64,000 nt of DNA, taken from Ziziphus jujuba. Taxonomy: Eukaryota; Streptophyta; Magnoliopsida; Rosales; Rhamnaceae. The notes beneath the pieces are model-generated. The model did no database searches. It had not been told where the DNA came from and worked only from the letters and a program-made list of their open reading frames with translations. The DNA lies in the NCBI RefSeq assembly GCF_031755915.1, contig NC_083385.1, forward strand, positions 12,111,001 to 12,175,000, given 5' to 3'. The first letter of the stretch is position 1. Every line of letters starts with the position of its first letter. This document shows, piece by piece, positions 23,709-36,457 of the stretch. The position numbers were made by a program, and so were the translations under genes.

Positions 23709-24859
23709 AAATCGGCCGAAACCCCTGCTTTTGCCAGCATGACAGCAAGCACGGACTGGCAGCAAGGAGTCAACTGAATGACCAAAGCAACGGTTGCTTC
23801 CACTTGTGGCCTTTTTCGACCGCCTTGACACCTTAATCTCAAGGAGAACCTCCCCCTCTCTTCTTCTCTTCATGTATGTGGGCTGCCTGCTCGTCCCGAA
23901 TAAACGAATAGGAATAAGCTGAAGAAAGGTGCGAGAGATAGAGTTGATACTCAACTCACCTCCCTTCTTCTTTCCACAATTAGGTGAAGACCGGGGGGCC
24001 GAAAACCCAAACGGTAAACCTTTCACCGTACCACATGATTCTTTCGCAAAGCGCTCTCTCAGATGTTTCCATTCCTGCCCTCGCAAGGAAAGAGGTTTCA
24101 AGATACCAATGCTAGGCGACCAAGTGAAAGTGAATAACCCCGAGCAAATCTTCTAGAGAGCGTACCCTTTCTCTCTTCTAAGAAAAACTCTAAATCTAAA
24201 TATAAAAAGAAAAAGAATCCCATTTTTTTTTATTTATTCTAGGGATCTCCGACCAATGAGGTGATGACATATGCATGCGTGCACATGAACTTCTAAAAAG
24301 TGGGAAAAAAACCTGGGTGGCACTATGTAACTCAATCCATTATAGGGCTATTGGTTTTTTTTTTTTAGAATAGGCTCTGAGATAGAGGAGACTTTAAGGT
24401 CTTAGACTTGCAGAAGACAAGTGAAACGTATCTTGAATTTTCACCGCTTTGAAATAATAAGTCTCATAATTTCACAAAAATTCAGCATGGTTTTCCCGGA
24501 AGGTTCTGCCAGAAGTAGATTGGGATTAAGTCGTTTGGTCTTTGGAAGTTCCCTGATTGGTTTAAGAACCTAATTGAAGAATACCAGATTTTTAGAATAC
24601 GTATAGATCTGTAGATCCAGTGTTTGAAGTTATTAGAGTATGTCTCGATTGAGCAGTCATTTTTCATAGTCACAGGTCCTACTTTAGCACCGTTTCACAT
24701 TTTCAACTGTAGATAGCAGTTTATGACCTTCCAATTTTCCAGTGAAACTGGGGACCAAAAGGTCATGAGAGATAGCAGAAAGATGCATCCATTTCTAGGC
24801 TAATTCAGTGTCTTGTGGATGCTATCTATAAGGTAGTTATACATGCCCCTTATGGGATT
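23709..24859. other. spacer after trnM
   Basis: A 139-codon minus-strand frame (23682-24101) overlaps trnM antisense and is rich in R, S and K; it overlaps the plus-strand frame at 23929-24156 and neither is recognised. T-rich and A-rich runs begin near 24200, perhaps where nuclear repeat DNA starts. Confidence 0.4.
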
Positions 24860-26340
24860 TGTTGGGTCTTTTAAAAGGACTCAATCAAAGGCCACAAACA
24901 AATGAAGGGAAAGCTAGCTGTTTTTCTAAGGTTGGGTTTTGAGATGAGAGTAGGATACACACACGTCGAAGAAATCCGTTGTCTAGAGATAGTGGAGTGA
25001 TCTTAAAGAGTTTTCTATTTTCATATTTATAAATATAGTTTTTCGAATCAAATCAAACTATATGTCTTTCTCATTTGCTGCCACTCAACAACAGTAGGTC
25101 TCAGCTCTGCATATTCTTAGAAATTTCTTTTTTCTTTCTTTCAGCTAAAGATTGTTATCATCTGGTATAAGAGCCCAGGTTGTGCGGATATGGTCGCGAT
25201 ACAGTCTTCTGGATCTGTGGTTACTGATATGATTACTGCATTAACGCATATGATTGTCCAGCAAATCAAAATGGAACCTCTAAATGTAGATGTTTAGAAG
25301 ATGAGAAAGCAGTTGCTTCTCAAAGAATAAGAATTTTTTTTTTCATTCTTGAGAAAAAGAAGAGAAGCCCATAGATCTGGCGCTAATGGATTCTTCAATT
25401 AAGTTGATGTTGTTGTAGTCAAACAACAAAAGAAAGCATATGGACAACATCCATAGTTGTAGAAAGTAAAAAAAAAAGTTTTCATAGTTGTGCTAATCTA
25501 ATGGTGGTCAAGGATAAGGTACTAGTTTCATTGTGGGACATTGAGTCTGCATGAGAAATCTGGGAGACTCCACAGAGAATGTATGAGTCAGTGACAATGG
25601 TGAACATGAAGTTTCTTTGGCAACGATTCTTTCCAAGTAAGATGCAAGAGGGGACGAGCGTGTCTCAGCACTTAGACAAGCTGGAGAAGATTTTCTCCAA
25701 ATTTGTAGCAGTGAGAGTAAAAATAATGGATCGTGATCAGTAACAAGAAAGTTTGCTAAAGTCGTTTGAGTCTTTGACAACCTGTGAAAGTCCTCCTTTA
25801 ACTATGGTTGATTTGACCATTTTCTTTAGGTGGAAGCTAAAAAGAGATTTTCAACAGCAATCTGAAAAAAAAGACTAATGCTACGCAAAATAATATGTTT
25901 CAAAAGAAGAAAAAGCACAAAGTGAGTGCAGAAGGACCTGCATAGAGTGTTGGTCCTACAAAAAGAAAGGTCACTTAAGTTTTTGAGTGCCCATAAAAGA
26001 AGGGCAAAGGGAAAAAGCCATGATGATCGGGAAAAGGTAGTGTTGGTCACTACTATGGCCCTGTTTGCCAACATTTCGGATAGTTGGTGGATCGGGTCCT
26101 CGCATCATATTTTCTTCTGAAAGGAAGAATTTGAAGGTGCAGATATGATTGAAGAACTAGGTTCTTCATATATATGGGCAATGGAATTTCAACTGTAATC
26201 AGAGGCCAAGGGAATGTTTAATTGCTGTTGGAAAACAGAAAGTCAAAAGAGGTATCAAATGTTGATTTTCTTTTTGTACCTGAAAAGCACCTACTCTCGA
26301 TGAGAAGAGCCTTTACTTGATATTATATCAGTAAAGCGCT
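24860..26340 (+). mobile_element. Ty1/Copia 5' fragment: LTR, primer site, gag, start of protease
   Basis: A probable 5' LTR of about 300 bases runs from TGTTGGGTC (24860) to GTTATCA (25160). Two bases later TGGTATAAGAGCCC (25163) resembles the initiator tRNA-Met primer site. A gag start ATG lies at 25190. Broken gag words follow, such as QEGTSVSQHLDKLEKIF near 25660. A zinc-knuckle-like CWSYKKKGHLS is near 25950, then a DSWWIGSSHH stretch near 26090 that matches the region before the Copia protease site. Many stops and shifts are present and no RT is attached. Confidence 0.65.
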
Positions 26341-26589
26341 ACGCGCTACTTCTAGCAGCTTGCTTCAAAGCTTTACTAATAGGGCTTTTTTTTTTTATAG
26401 ATTAAGAGGTGAGTAAGAGGCTGCTTCTCAGCGCTCCAGGAAATAAGATTCCAACCAAGAACAAAATCCTGAGGTAGAGCATCGGTCGTCAGGGCAGCCT
26501 GCCTTTTTTTTTTTTTTTTTTTTATAGGAGTAGAGGCGGATAGCTTGGCACCTGAAGATATAGGCATAGCGCAGGGCAGGATGGACGAG

Positions 26590-28180
26590 ATAAGAATTCA
26601 AGAGTATACTTTGTTTGGGTTAGGCGAAATCCATAGGTGGAGTGAGATACCTCCATGTCGGGAAAGTAATGTAGCAGATAAAAAAGACAAATTGGTTGCC
26701 AACCTCCTTGATGAAATCAAATAAAAGAGAAGAATCATTCCTGGTGAGAATGTTATCATCAACGTATAAAAGAAGGATGAGGCAATGACCATGACGTCGA
26801 TGAACTAACATGGAAGAATTCGCATGGCTACAGTGGAACCCTTTATCAACAATGAAGCAGTGAGAAATGAGCTAAATTTTTGAAAGCAAGCCCCCTTCTT
26901 AGCTCTTGGTGCCTGCTTTAGCTTGTTGGAGGCCTAACGTAAATTGTTTTCTTGAGCTTGCATACCAAGTTAGGATTCCTAGGAGAAGAGAAGCCTAAAG
27001 TTAGAGGAGGCTGAATAGAAACTTATTCTTGTGGATCCCCCCTTCCCTTATGTTGTTGAAAGGCATTCTTCACGTCAAGTATAAATAAGGGCTACCTTTT
27101 ATTTTATGGCAGCCAAGGCAAGAATGCAACGAATGGTGGTCATTTTAGCAACCTGGGGCAAATGTTTCCCCTATCTTTCTTTAAAAGGGCTCGACCCAAT
27201 ATTCTTAAAGGAATCCTTTAGCTACTAATCTAGCTTTGTATCTTTCTATCGAGCCATCTGCTTTATGCTTGATCTTGTAAATCCACTTGTAGCTACTTGT
27301 TTCCTTGTAGGCAATGCAATGAGAAACAATTTTTTTCTTTTTTTCCTGGGCATTGATTTCTTCCTGCATAGCATCTCTCCAGCAAGAATGATTGAAGGTT
27401 TCAGCAAATGATTCAGGTTTATGAGAAGATTGAATTGACATGAGGTAAGCTCAATGTTTTGGGAAAACGATTCATAAGATAAGACAAAAATCCTTCAACA
27501 GGATAAGAAACTTAAGAAGATAGGCAAACCTGAGAGAGGGATCCAGAATCTGAGGAAGCGATTAGAAGGGAAGCAATTGGGCTAGATTGCTGTTCTTCTG
27601 GAGTAGTCTTAGCCTGGGAAACATAATGTAATCACCGCCAAGAATAAACATGTTGTGTTGGGAGACTGGAATCCTCTGAGGTCACCTGAACAGGCTGACA
27701 ATCGGCAGAAGATGTTGGCTTGAAGAGTAAGGCTGATCCGTAACATTAACTGCAGAAGAATGAGGTTAGAGTTTATGAATAGGAGAAGGCCGTAGTACAT
27801 CTCCATCACCACTCTTGCCCGGGGCTAATTAATTAGGTTAAGGAAAATATGAGGCGACCACATTAAAGAGAACATTCAAGGATACATTGAGTCTCTTCTC
27901 TTGGATTTCATGTCATAGCATCTATACCCGGATGGAGCATATCCAAGAAAGACACAAGTGGTTGCCTTGGGGACAATTTCTCTTTTAACTACATAGTAAT
28001 ATGAACAAAACACGTGCATCCAAACATTTGCAAATGCCTATATAGGATGGTGCTGCCCCAGTAAGAAGTTTATGAGGTGCCACTACAACTTATTCCCTCT
28101 CTCTTCCCCTCTAAAGAAAGGGAGAGAGATGTCCCGTCCCTTCTTTATGCACATCCATATAGATAGCCAGACACAAAGGT
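26590..28180 (-). mobile_element. Ty1/Copia pol fragment (integrase end and reverse transcriptase), decayed
   Basis: Read on the minus strand in Copia order: integrase C-terminal words FGCTCFVHI and VSFLDM-like codons near 28030-27930; then RT N-terminal WRDAMQEEINAQEKK, SYKWIYKIKHKADGSIERYK and ARLVAKGF near 27380-27205; LDVKNAF near 27080; NLVCKLKK near 26965; and the catalytic box LLLYVDDNILT near 26760. In Copia RT the YVDD aspartates hold the metals. Frames change repeatedly, so it is dead. It faces the Copia fragment at 24860-26340, so the two are separate insertions or an inverted piece. Confidence 0.8.
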
Positions 28181-28788
28181 GTACAATCTGATCAAAATCT
28201 GCAGTTCTTTAAGTTCATTCACTGTAGGTTCTCTTACTTGCTCTAGTGGCTAGAAAATGCCAACCGAGAGGTGAGAGGCTTAAGAATCGACTGGTTCTGA
28301 GTGGGCTCATGGAGCTGCTGCTTGGATTATCGTAGAATAAGAGGAGCCATCTTAGGAAATGACTTAACTTAAAAGACAGATGCCGCTGCAGCGAGGGAGT
28401 AATTTGTCTGGTCTTGCGGTGCACTCACTCCCTTTACGAGAATGAAATGACGCCCCAGCTCAACTCGAGACCAAGACTCCTTAAAATTCGCACCAATAGC
28501 TACCGGAGATTGATTGAAAGGGCAGCCCAGCCAGCCCAACCCTTTAGTGATTGTGATCAAGAGCACACACTGGACTTGACCCATTAATGATCATCTCATC
28601 TGGTGTGAAGAAAAAAGAGGGGCCCCCTTTCCTTGCTAGAACCTGCTACCCCTCTCCCCTTAGACACCTACTTACTCGTGCTCGAAGCTCGATAGGAGGT
28701 TAAGAGTGTGGTCCGGTGGAAAAACAGAACTTGTCCATATCAAGCGATACATGAATTGCTCAGTAGTGCTTCGCCATTACCGTAGCTG
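28181..28788. other. spacer before trnG
   Basis: No gene recognised. A 71-codon minus frame at 28369-28584 contains PVAIGANFKESWSRVELG but I cannot assign it. Confidence 0.35.
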
Positions 28789-28860
28789 GTAGAAATAGCT
28801 TAATGGCAGAGCATAGCCTTGCCGAGGCTAAGGTTGAGGGTTCAAGTCCCTCTTTCCACT
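28789..28860 (+). tRNA. trnG-GCC: trnG-GCC, mitochondrial, decayed
   Basis: The 72 bases fit native plant mitochondrial tRNA-Gly: GAAATAGCTTAATGG D-arm, CCTTGCCGAGG anticodon arm with GCC, GGGTTCAAGTCCC T-arm. In the acceptor stem the usual GCGGAAA is GTAGAAA and the 3' side is CCAC, leaving one mismatch. The changes are C-to-T or G-to-A. Confidence 0.85.
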
Positions 28861-31800
28861 CCTGGCTTCATCGTTTAGCGGTAATGAGTGGAGTACATAA
28901 GCCCCTTTAGAGATAGGGGCGGATCGAAGGTTTGTCCATTGGGAATGGGCATGGACAAGCCTCAACTGGGCCAACATTGATGAAAAAATGACAAAATCAA
29001 AACTTCTCCCATTGCATCATTAACCGGTGTAGGATTAAAGATCAGGTCTAGGATTCGAGTCAAATCGACATTCCTTCTCATCCCAGGGTGAGGCAAGGAA
29101 TTCAATCAAATGTTCATTGTTCAATATCTCGGCAGCCCAAGGAGTTGGACTAGTAGCTCCTCCGACCTGGAGTGGATTCTAGGGGAAGACAGGGCCTCAC
29201 CTTGCAGTAGGAACATGTTCGTCGCTGGGATGGGTTCAAACTGGACTAAAGGGAGGAGGAATTCAATACTTCGATCTTATTGGGGATTCATAATTGGCTA
29301 GGGCTTTCGAATCAAAGCATGGGCATCTACAACTAAGAGGGAGCAGTAGATTGTCGATTGAAGAGCCAAGTCATTAAACTTCTATTGATTATTGATTTGA
29401 CTAGAGAGAAGGACTCCTAGCAACAAACTTATATGAAGGGGCCCCATGGAGACGCAGGAGATGCAGGAGCCGCCAGCCGGATCGACCAATAAATGATAGG
29501 TTAGAGGGATGGGCTCATTTGATGAATTAGTGATCCCTGGCCCTACCTAACAAAGTGGTGTCCCTGAAATAGGGGTTTGGTTGATCGGAAAGCTCGGGCA
29601 GGAGAATCCATTTCTTTTCTTGTATTTATTATTATTCTGATTGATCTGTAGTTTAAGGGCACTCTTCCTAATCCGAGTTTGAGATGGAATAAGATCCAAA
29701 CGCAAAGTCCCGTCGGCCGAGAAGGGGTTTTGTCTATTGATTTTTGACTCCCTTCTGGCCTTACTTTAAATAAGGGGTTTTTCTCTTTCCCCATGAGGGA
29801 AAGCCCTTTCCAGATGGAGTAGTGCATCTCTGTATTGAAAGCCCACCCTACAGATAGAAGTTCCTATCTCTACTGCCTATCCAACCCGACAACTCTTATT
29901 CATGGTGGAATGCTTCGAGTAGGATCCGATCCCATCCCAGCAGTCAAACTCCTTCTTGCCTCAGCTCACCTACCTTTAAAGCTAGAATACCTTTATAGAG
30001 GAGGCTACCCCTACCCAAGGAATTGAAAAGTTTGAAGTGGGATGTGATTGGTGATGGATGGTGGTTATGAAATAAGTTTTGCATCAGATGATGAGCCCAT
30101 GCGAAAACATTCTCTTTTATTGGCGCCTGGCTATTAGATTGAGTCGAAAGCCTACGAACGCATAAAGGTTCCGATTCGAGCAAGAGCCTGGCGAGAACAT
30201 CTTGATCGAAAGCTCCATTGTTCTGAATAATGATAAAGACTTTTCCAAATTCGATCAAATCATTTGAGAATCTCATCATCTGTTAGGTGGGCCAACCGAC
30301 CAAGTTAGTTGGGTTAGGCATCCATGTCACAAAACCTTTCTTCTAGCCAAGAATCCCATTATTGATCGAATTGAATCAGGGCATTCATTGGCAAATGAGA
30401 AATCTACCATTTTAACACTCAGAAAAAAGAAACCTAGAAAAGAGGAAGACTCAGTAAGACAAGAGCTAGGTAAGCAAGAAAGAAGGAGAGGCTAGAAAAG
30501 GTGAGGCAAGGGGCTCTCCATCTCTAGGAAGATTGTGTCCAGGATCTGGCAATCTAAGCCTTGCTTCTTCTGGTCAGCTCGTATTAGCCTGTGCTTTATT
30601 ACAGGTAGTCATTCCACCCGTTCCTTTAGTCTTTTCAATGGTACTTGAATCATAAGTTGCGGTCATGTCTCGCCCCCCCCCCCCCCCAGTATAGTGATTG
30701 GTTCCATGTTTTCCCTGAATTTCATCAGTTCCAGGCTCAAGTGCTTGCTCATCCATCTTCATTCAAAAGGCGAACATTTCCATTGAGTGATTGACTGCTA
30801 TGGTTTACAGTCAATAGTTCTTAACCTCTTAAATCTTTAAAAAGCTTTAAGAGAGAATAGGGAGTAAGGGGGGGCCTTCGCTTCATTATAAATTTGACCC
30901 AGACCTTCTTTCTTCTCCTGCGGAGCCCTGAGAAAGTAACCGGTGGTAGGATAGTACAATTCTCTTGCTGCTGATTTGGCCCTACGCTAATTCCGGAGTG
31001 TCTTCTTTAGTCTAGGATTAGAAATAATAATCAAATCAAAGAAGCGGCTGGGCGAGAATAAGAAGCGGTTGTCGTCCGGTAGCTCTATTAAGTGAAGAAC
31101 CGCTCACTGCCTTTTCTTCACGAATAACATGTGCAGTAGCCTAGGAGAAGAGAAGCAAGCTACCTTCGCCTGCCTCCCACCTATATTTATAGGTAGCAAT
31201 GGTAAGAGTTGGTAAGCATGGAAACTGTATCACCGGCCGGGGCCGATGCTCCGCGTTCTATCTAGGTTTAGCTCTTAGGTACGCCCTACCTTACATAGAA
31301 GAAGGGGAACCCCTTCAATAGAAGAACCCGTGTGGATGGGAGGGGATTGAATCATTCATTTATCAGATATGTCTTCTTCCATGTGATCCATTTCATGTAA
31401 ACTCTAATTAGTTATTAAAAATCCTACTTCATAAAGGAAACGTCGTTTCTTAGGAACCGCAAGGTTCCCAATAACTGCCCGTATCGACCCGTTAACCTTC
31501 GTCACCGTCGATTCCCGCAACCAAGCCTTTTTTTTTATTATGTCTTTCTTTGTGAAGGGCTTGTGGTTCATTACACCAAAGCTTTTAGTGAATGATTGAA
31601 GCTATTGAGAGAGTACCAAATGCTGACAGTGACAAAGGTTACCAACTTTCAGTGGACGAGGAGCCAACGAGTTTAGTCACACAGTGTAACGAGTCTAAGG
31701 TTACAGAAGTGTTCGCCAACTTGGATAGGTATAGCATTGTAAGCAAATAGTGCAGAGAGCTTACCGTTTATTTCTATTAGAGTCACGAGCTTGTTATAGT

Positions 31801-31928
31801 CGGTCCTAAAGGGAGAACCTTGCTACTTACTTGCTATATCCCCGCGTTCTTGCATGGCTTGGCTCGTTCTTCGAGCCTTGCTTCTCCTTTCCCCCTCTCC
31901 CTGTTCTACCATCCAAGACAAGGCTGTA
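28861..31928. other. spacer between trnG and trnQ
   Basis: About 3 kb with no recognised gene. Frames at 29543-29827, 29944-30279 and 30574-30762 (minus) are short and unassigned. A run of 15 C lies at 30673-30687. The stretch 31450-31530 stays rich in CG dinucleotides compared with the rest. Confidence 0.4.
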
Positions 31929-31999
31929 TGGAGTATAGCCAAGTGGTAAGGCATCAGTTTTTGGTGCCATCATGCAAAGGTTCGAATCCTTTTACACTA
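31929..31999 (+). tRNA. trnQ-UUG: trnQ-UUG, mitochondrial, decayed
   Basis: The 71 bases match native plant mitochondrial tRNA-Gln: TGGAGTATAGCCAAGTGG, anticodon TTG in GTTTTTGGTGCC, and GGTTCGAATCC T-arm. The 3' acceptor strand reads TACACTA where TACTCCA is expected, so one pair is lost. TrnG and trnQ on one strand are frequent neighbours in plant mitochondria. Confidence 0.85.
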
Positions 32000-32404
32000 G
32001 ATTATGAACACCCGATCGGATCTATCAAGAATGAGCTGATGACTACAGGGGAAACAATTGACTGCAGTCCCTGAGCCTAGCTTGTAGCAAGCAAAAAAAA
32101 AGTGTGACTTTAACTGACTTTGCTAAGGGAGAGATAGAATGGAAAGACAGACGGCAAAAAGCACCCCTTTCCCTATCTTTTCGCACTGACTACCCTTTCC
32201 TTACTGCTACAATTGCTTTAGCATGAGCAGCAAGGAGAATAGGTGGATGCACGTCTTGGGCTCTTTTACCTCCAACTAGAAATTTCGTAAGATGATGAGA
32301 AAGTTTTTTTTTTTAGGGTAGATGAAAGGAATGCTGAAAGACTATCCGAGTCTGGAGGTGTAGTTGCATGTACTTAACTTCATTTATATTAAGTGAGTGT
32401 TCCA
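32000..32404. other. spacer before Gypsy element C
   Basis: No gene recognised; a T-run at 32307-32316. Confidence 0.4.
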
Positions 32405-32409
32405 CGTTT

Positions 32410-33554
32410 TGATGTGATTTCGCTAGAGCTCGCTCAATCGATAACCCCGTTGGGGTGCTGACCCCACACGGATAAAGATCAGACAAATCATAAGAGCTCA
32501 AATTAAGAGATTTAAGGACAACCTGGGAGCATTTATACTGGGGGTAATCGACTCTCAACAGAGCTTGTCCATACTAGAAGATACAAAGCCTATTCTAAGC
32601 ATCCAAGTGGTGGAAGCCGATACGGACCTGGGTAGCGATTTTGGTGGAAATATGGACACCGAGCAGTATGAAATGGTTCCAACTCTTTATGGAGTTAATA
32701 AATATGTCTAAGAGGATATGGAATCAAGTCAATCCAGCTTCAAAGGCATTCAAAAAGGGGTTGTACAGACAGCTTCAAATTTGGCCTGTTTTTACTGTAT
32801 TTTGTGCTGGCTTTACTGTAACTTGCTGAGTTGGCTTTTTCTCTTTCTTCCAAGCAAGGGAAACGTGTGGGACTTTAGGGTCAGCTTATTTGGCATCCTA
32901 AAAAATATATTGAAGCCGATTTGGATCTCAAATTGATCAAAGACTGGTCAAAGTCAACTTAGTCAAAAAGCTAGTATTTTAGTTTTTTAATTTGTTTTTA
33001 CTTTTTGTTTTAGGAAACTTCCATTATTTTTTAGTTTTTATTTATTTATTTGCTGGAAAAATAATTTTATGAAAGTTATTAATTTATTATTTCCATTGTA
33101 AATTAATTAATTTCTAATTCAAAATAAAGGAATTAATTAATCAAATTTAGTTTAGGAAACTTAGTTTAGGAAGTATTAAAATTCGGCCAAGTTTCTTAAT
33201 TCCTATAGGTGGCCGATTTTGAATTTATTTTTTTAGGGTTTTTACTTTGTAATCTTAGCCTATTTAAGGGCTTATTTATTAATGAGAAGGGAGCTTGAAT
33301 TTTATACAGAAAATTATTTGTGAGATTGAATTCTCTTTGTTCTCTTTGAACACCTAAAACACCATTAGTGAATGAGTGTTTTAGTTTTGACTTATGAATA
33401 GGACATGCATCATCTATTTTGGTGTCTTCATTATATATTAAGGTTTCTAATCACAGGTTAGTTAAGGGTCAAGGTGACCATTAGAACTTGAACATAATTA
33501 GATCCGAGCTAACATAATACGGGTTTAGGAGCAGGTCGTCCTAGGTTCGTATCA
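32410..33554 (+). repeat. element C 5' LTR
   Basis: 1,145 bases, TGATG...ATCA ends. It includes CCTATTTAAGGGCTT near 33260, a TATA-like site at the place where the LTR promoter would be. The T- and A-rich middle (33000-33130) is shared with all other Gypsy LTRs here. Confidence 0.9.
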
Positions 33555-33556
33555 TT

Positions 33557-33569
33557 TGGTATCAGAGCC
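33557..33569 (+). promoter_or_regulatory. primer binding site, tRNA-Met type
   Basis: TGGTATCAGAGCC lies two bases after the LTR and is complementary to the 3' end of initiator tRNA-Met, the primer for minus-strand synthesis. Confidence 0.9.
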
Positions 33570-34710
33570 GATTTTGTTTAGGTTTGATCTATCTTTATTT
33601 GCTTTATTTGTTTTTTTTGTGTTAATCTGCAATTTTAGCATTATGTTAAGGTTGCTTCTATCATCATACACGTTCTATATCATTAAAAAAAAAAAAATCA
33701 TACCTAGTTGAATTAGGTTTCCTAGTTTTATCGTATTTTTGTTTTCTAGTTTGTTGGTTGTTTTTCATCATTGTTCTTGTTAATTTTGGTTTTTGTTAAT
33801 TTTTCTTTGCTGTTTTAGTCTTAAATATTTGCATTCATATATTCAAAGAAAAAAAATAAAATTGAAGAGTGGGGTTTGTGGAATAAAAAAAAGAAAAAAA
33901 TTGTACAATTTGAATTTTTGATTGGGAGGTCACTGGTTTGGTGTTTGTTTTGGAGTTGGAATTGCAATTTTGGTAATTATTCTTACTACTACAGTTATTT
34001 ATGTTTTGTGAGTGAAAAAAAAAAAAAAGAAGAGGTAAAGTCGAATAAAAAAAAAATTTCGAGTTTGTTGAATTTAGTGTTGAAATTTGAGTTTGGGAAC
34101 TTGTTTGATTTGGAGATTTGATTTGTGATATTTTGAGCTTCTGGAGAATTATTTTGTTGGATATTTGAATTTTGGGTGCTTAAATTATTTGGATTAAAAT
34201 TAGTTAAAGGATTTTATACAAAACTTGAATTACAAGAACAACAACCAACACTTTTCTATATTTTTGTTCTCTTTGATTCTTGTTCGTATTTGAATTTCTT
34301 TTTCTGGAATTTTATTCTTGAACTCATAATCTATCACCATCTAGTCCAGTTCTTCAAAATTCCAAAGTTTTCTCATTAATATCCTTTATTTTACCTAGAA
34401 AAGCTGAAAACTAGGTTTTGTTGAATTCCTTCGGTATTGCCTATTTTTTTTTTTTTTGCTACTATTTTGTTGATATGTTTAATTAAAACATACTTGTGAT
34501 CTAATTGATGTTTTGTGGGTGTTTTAATTAGAACTTTGAGATAATTCATTGAGTGGAAAAAGACAAGAGTGTGTGAGCTTAAAAGAGGGTAAAAGCCGAA
34601 ACTAGTGTGAAAACATGAGTGTCGAGACCTTAATTGAGTGAAACACATAAGGGAGTGGCTTTTGGTGAGAATTTATTTTATTTTGCATTATTTATACTAA
34701 CATAGCAGAT

Positions 34711-36457
34711 TCATGGGTGAGGAGAGGAGATCCACCTTTAAGAATTAATGAAAAAGAGTCCGTAGGATTCAACGGCGGTTCTCGAGCTTCGGCGAGTGGT
34801 GAGCAAACGGACATGAGGGCTGTCTTAGAGCAACTACAGCTGATGAATACTCAATTTGACCATTTAAATCAAAGGATGGAGAAGTTAGAAACATCCTAAG
34901 GGGGGCCGAATATAGATGCTCATGGAGTTCGAGGTCGAGGAGTTCGAGGGCGACCAAGAGAGGAATTAGGGGAATTAACTATGGAGATGACTTTGAAGAA
35001 GGAATGGATGAAACACTTGCTGTCCAAGATAGGCTAGGCTGTGGGAGGCATATGAGAGAGAGGATGTAGATGTTGATCTTGGCAACATCAAGGTAAACAT
35101 CCCACCATTCATGGGTAAAAGTGATCCGGAAGCATATTTGGAATGGGAAGAGAGAATGGAGATGATTTTCGATTGTCATCATTATTCGGAGGCCAAGAAG
35201 GTGAAGATGGCAGCAATGGAGTTTGGTCATTACACATTCCAATGGTGGACCAATGAGCAAAATACCCGAAGGAGAGTTGGTGATGACTTGATAACTACAT
35301 GGCACCAAATGAAAGGAGTCATGAGGAAGCGGTTTGTACCATCACATTATCATAGGTTGCTGCATCAAAGGCTTCAATATTTATCTCAAGGAAGTAGATC
35401 CGTGGAGGATTATTACAAGGCGATGGAAATGCTTATGATGATATTGAACTTGAATGAAGATAGGGAAGCAACCATGGCAATGTTTCTTGGTGGTTTGAAT
35501 CGTGAAATAGCCAATCAACTAGAATTGCAACAATATATGGAATTAGAGGAGATGTTGCATTTGGCTATTAAATTAGAGCATCAGTTCAAGAGGAGGGGTG
35601 GAGGCTCATGGTTTGGAGGAGTTTCTAACAGTGGAAGATCAAATCCAAGTGCTTGGAGAAGTAATCCCACCTTTGAAGCAAGACAAAAACCGAAACTAGG
35701 AGAAGAAAGCTCCATTCGGCCAAAAAGGGAGTCCAAAGATGAATCAGTCCAAGCACCTAAACATGAGGTAAAATCTAATCCTAAACCTTCAAGATCTAGA
35801 GAAACTATTTGTTTTAAGTGCCAGGGATGAGGACACATTTCTAGCTAATGCTCGAATAGAAGAATCATGGTGTTAAAGGGCAATGGCGAGCTAGAATCGG
35901 AAAGTGAAGAAAGTGAGGATGAAGCCAAGCAAGAGGAGGACTTGGCGGATGAACCCGAAACTTTGCAAGCATCTAATGCTGAATTAAACTTGGTTTCTAG
36001 GAGAGTACTTGCTGCATACAAAGATGAGGATGAAATTCAAAGAGAGAACATTTTCCACACCCGATGTGAAATTCAAGGTAAGATTTGTAGTATGATTATT
36101 GATAGTGGAAGTTGTACAAATGTAATTAGTAATCTTGTAGTTGATAAATTAGGCTTAACCACTATTAAACATCCAAAACCTTACAGATTACAATGGCTTA
36201 ATGATAGTGGTGAAATAAAAGTGAATAAACAAGCCAAGGTAGAATTTAACATAGATAAATATGTGGATGTTGTTTTGTATGATGTTGTGCCTATGCATGC
36301 CGGACATATTCTATTAGGTAGACCATGGCAATTTGATAAAGATGCTACTCATTTTAGTCGAGAGAATTGTATTGTTTTTAGATTCAAAGGCAAGAAGGTC
36401 AAGCTGGAGCCATTTACTCCAAAGGAAGTATATAGAGACCAATTACAAATCCAATAA
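34711..36457 (+). pseudogene. element C gag and protease region
   Basis: The start codon of MADS-type gag is ATA here (near 34704). Gag homology runs from RRGDPPLRINEKES to the capsid core (35111-35830), including DPEAYLEWEERMEMIF and MRKRFVPSHYHRLLHQR. The zinc knuckle CFKCQG-GH-C has a TGA for its arginine and a TAA before the last cysteine. The next frame (35867-36457) holds the retroviral-type aspartic protease box IIDSGSCTN near 36100 and HILLGRPWQFD near 36310. Gag packages the RNA and the protease cuts the polyprotein; both are dead here. Confidence 0.85.
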
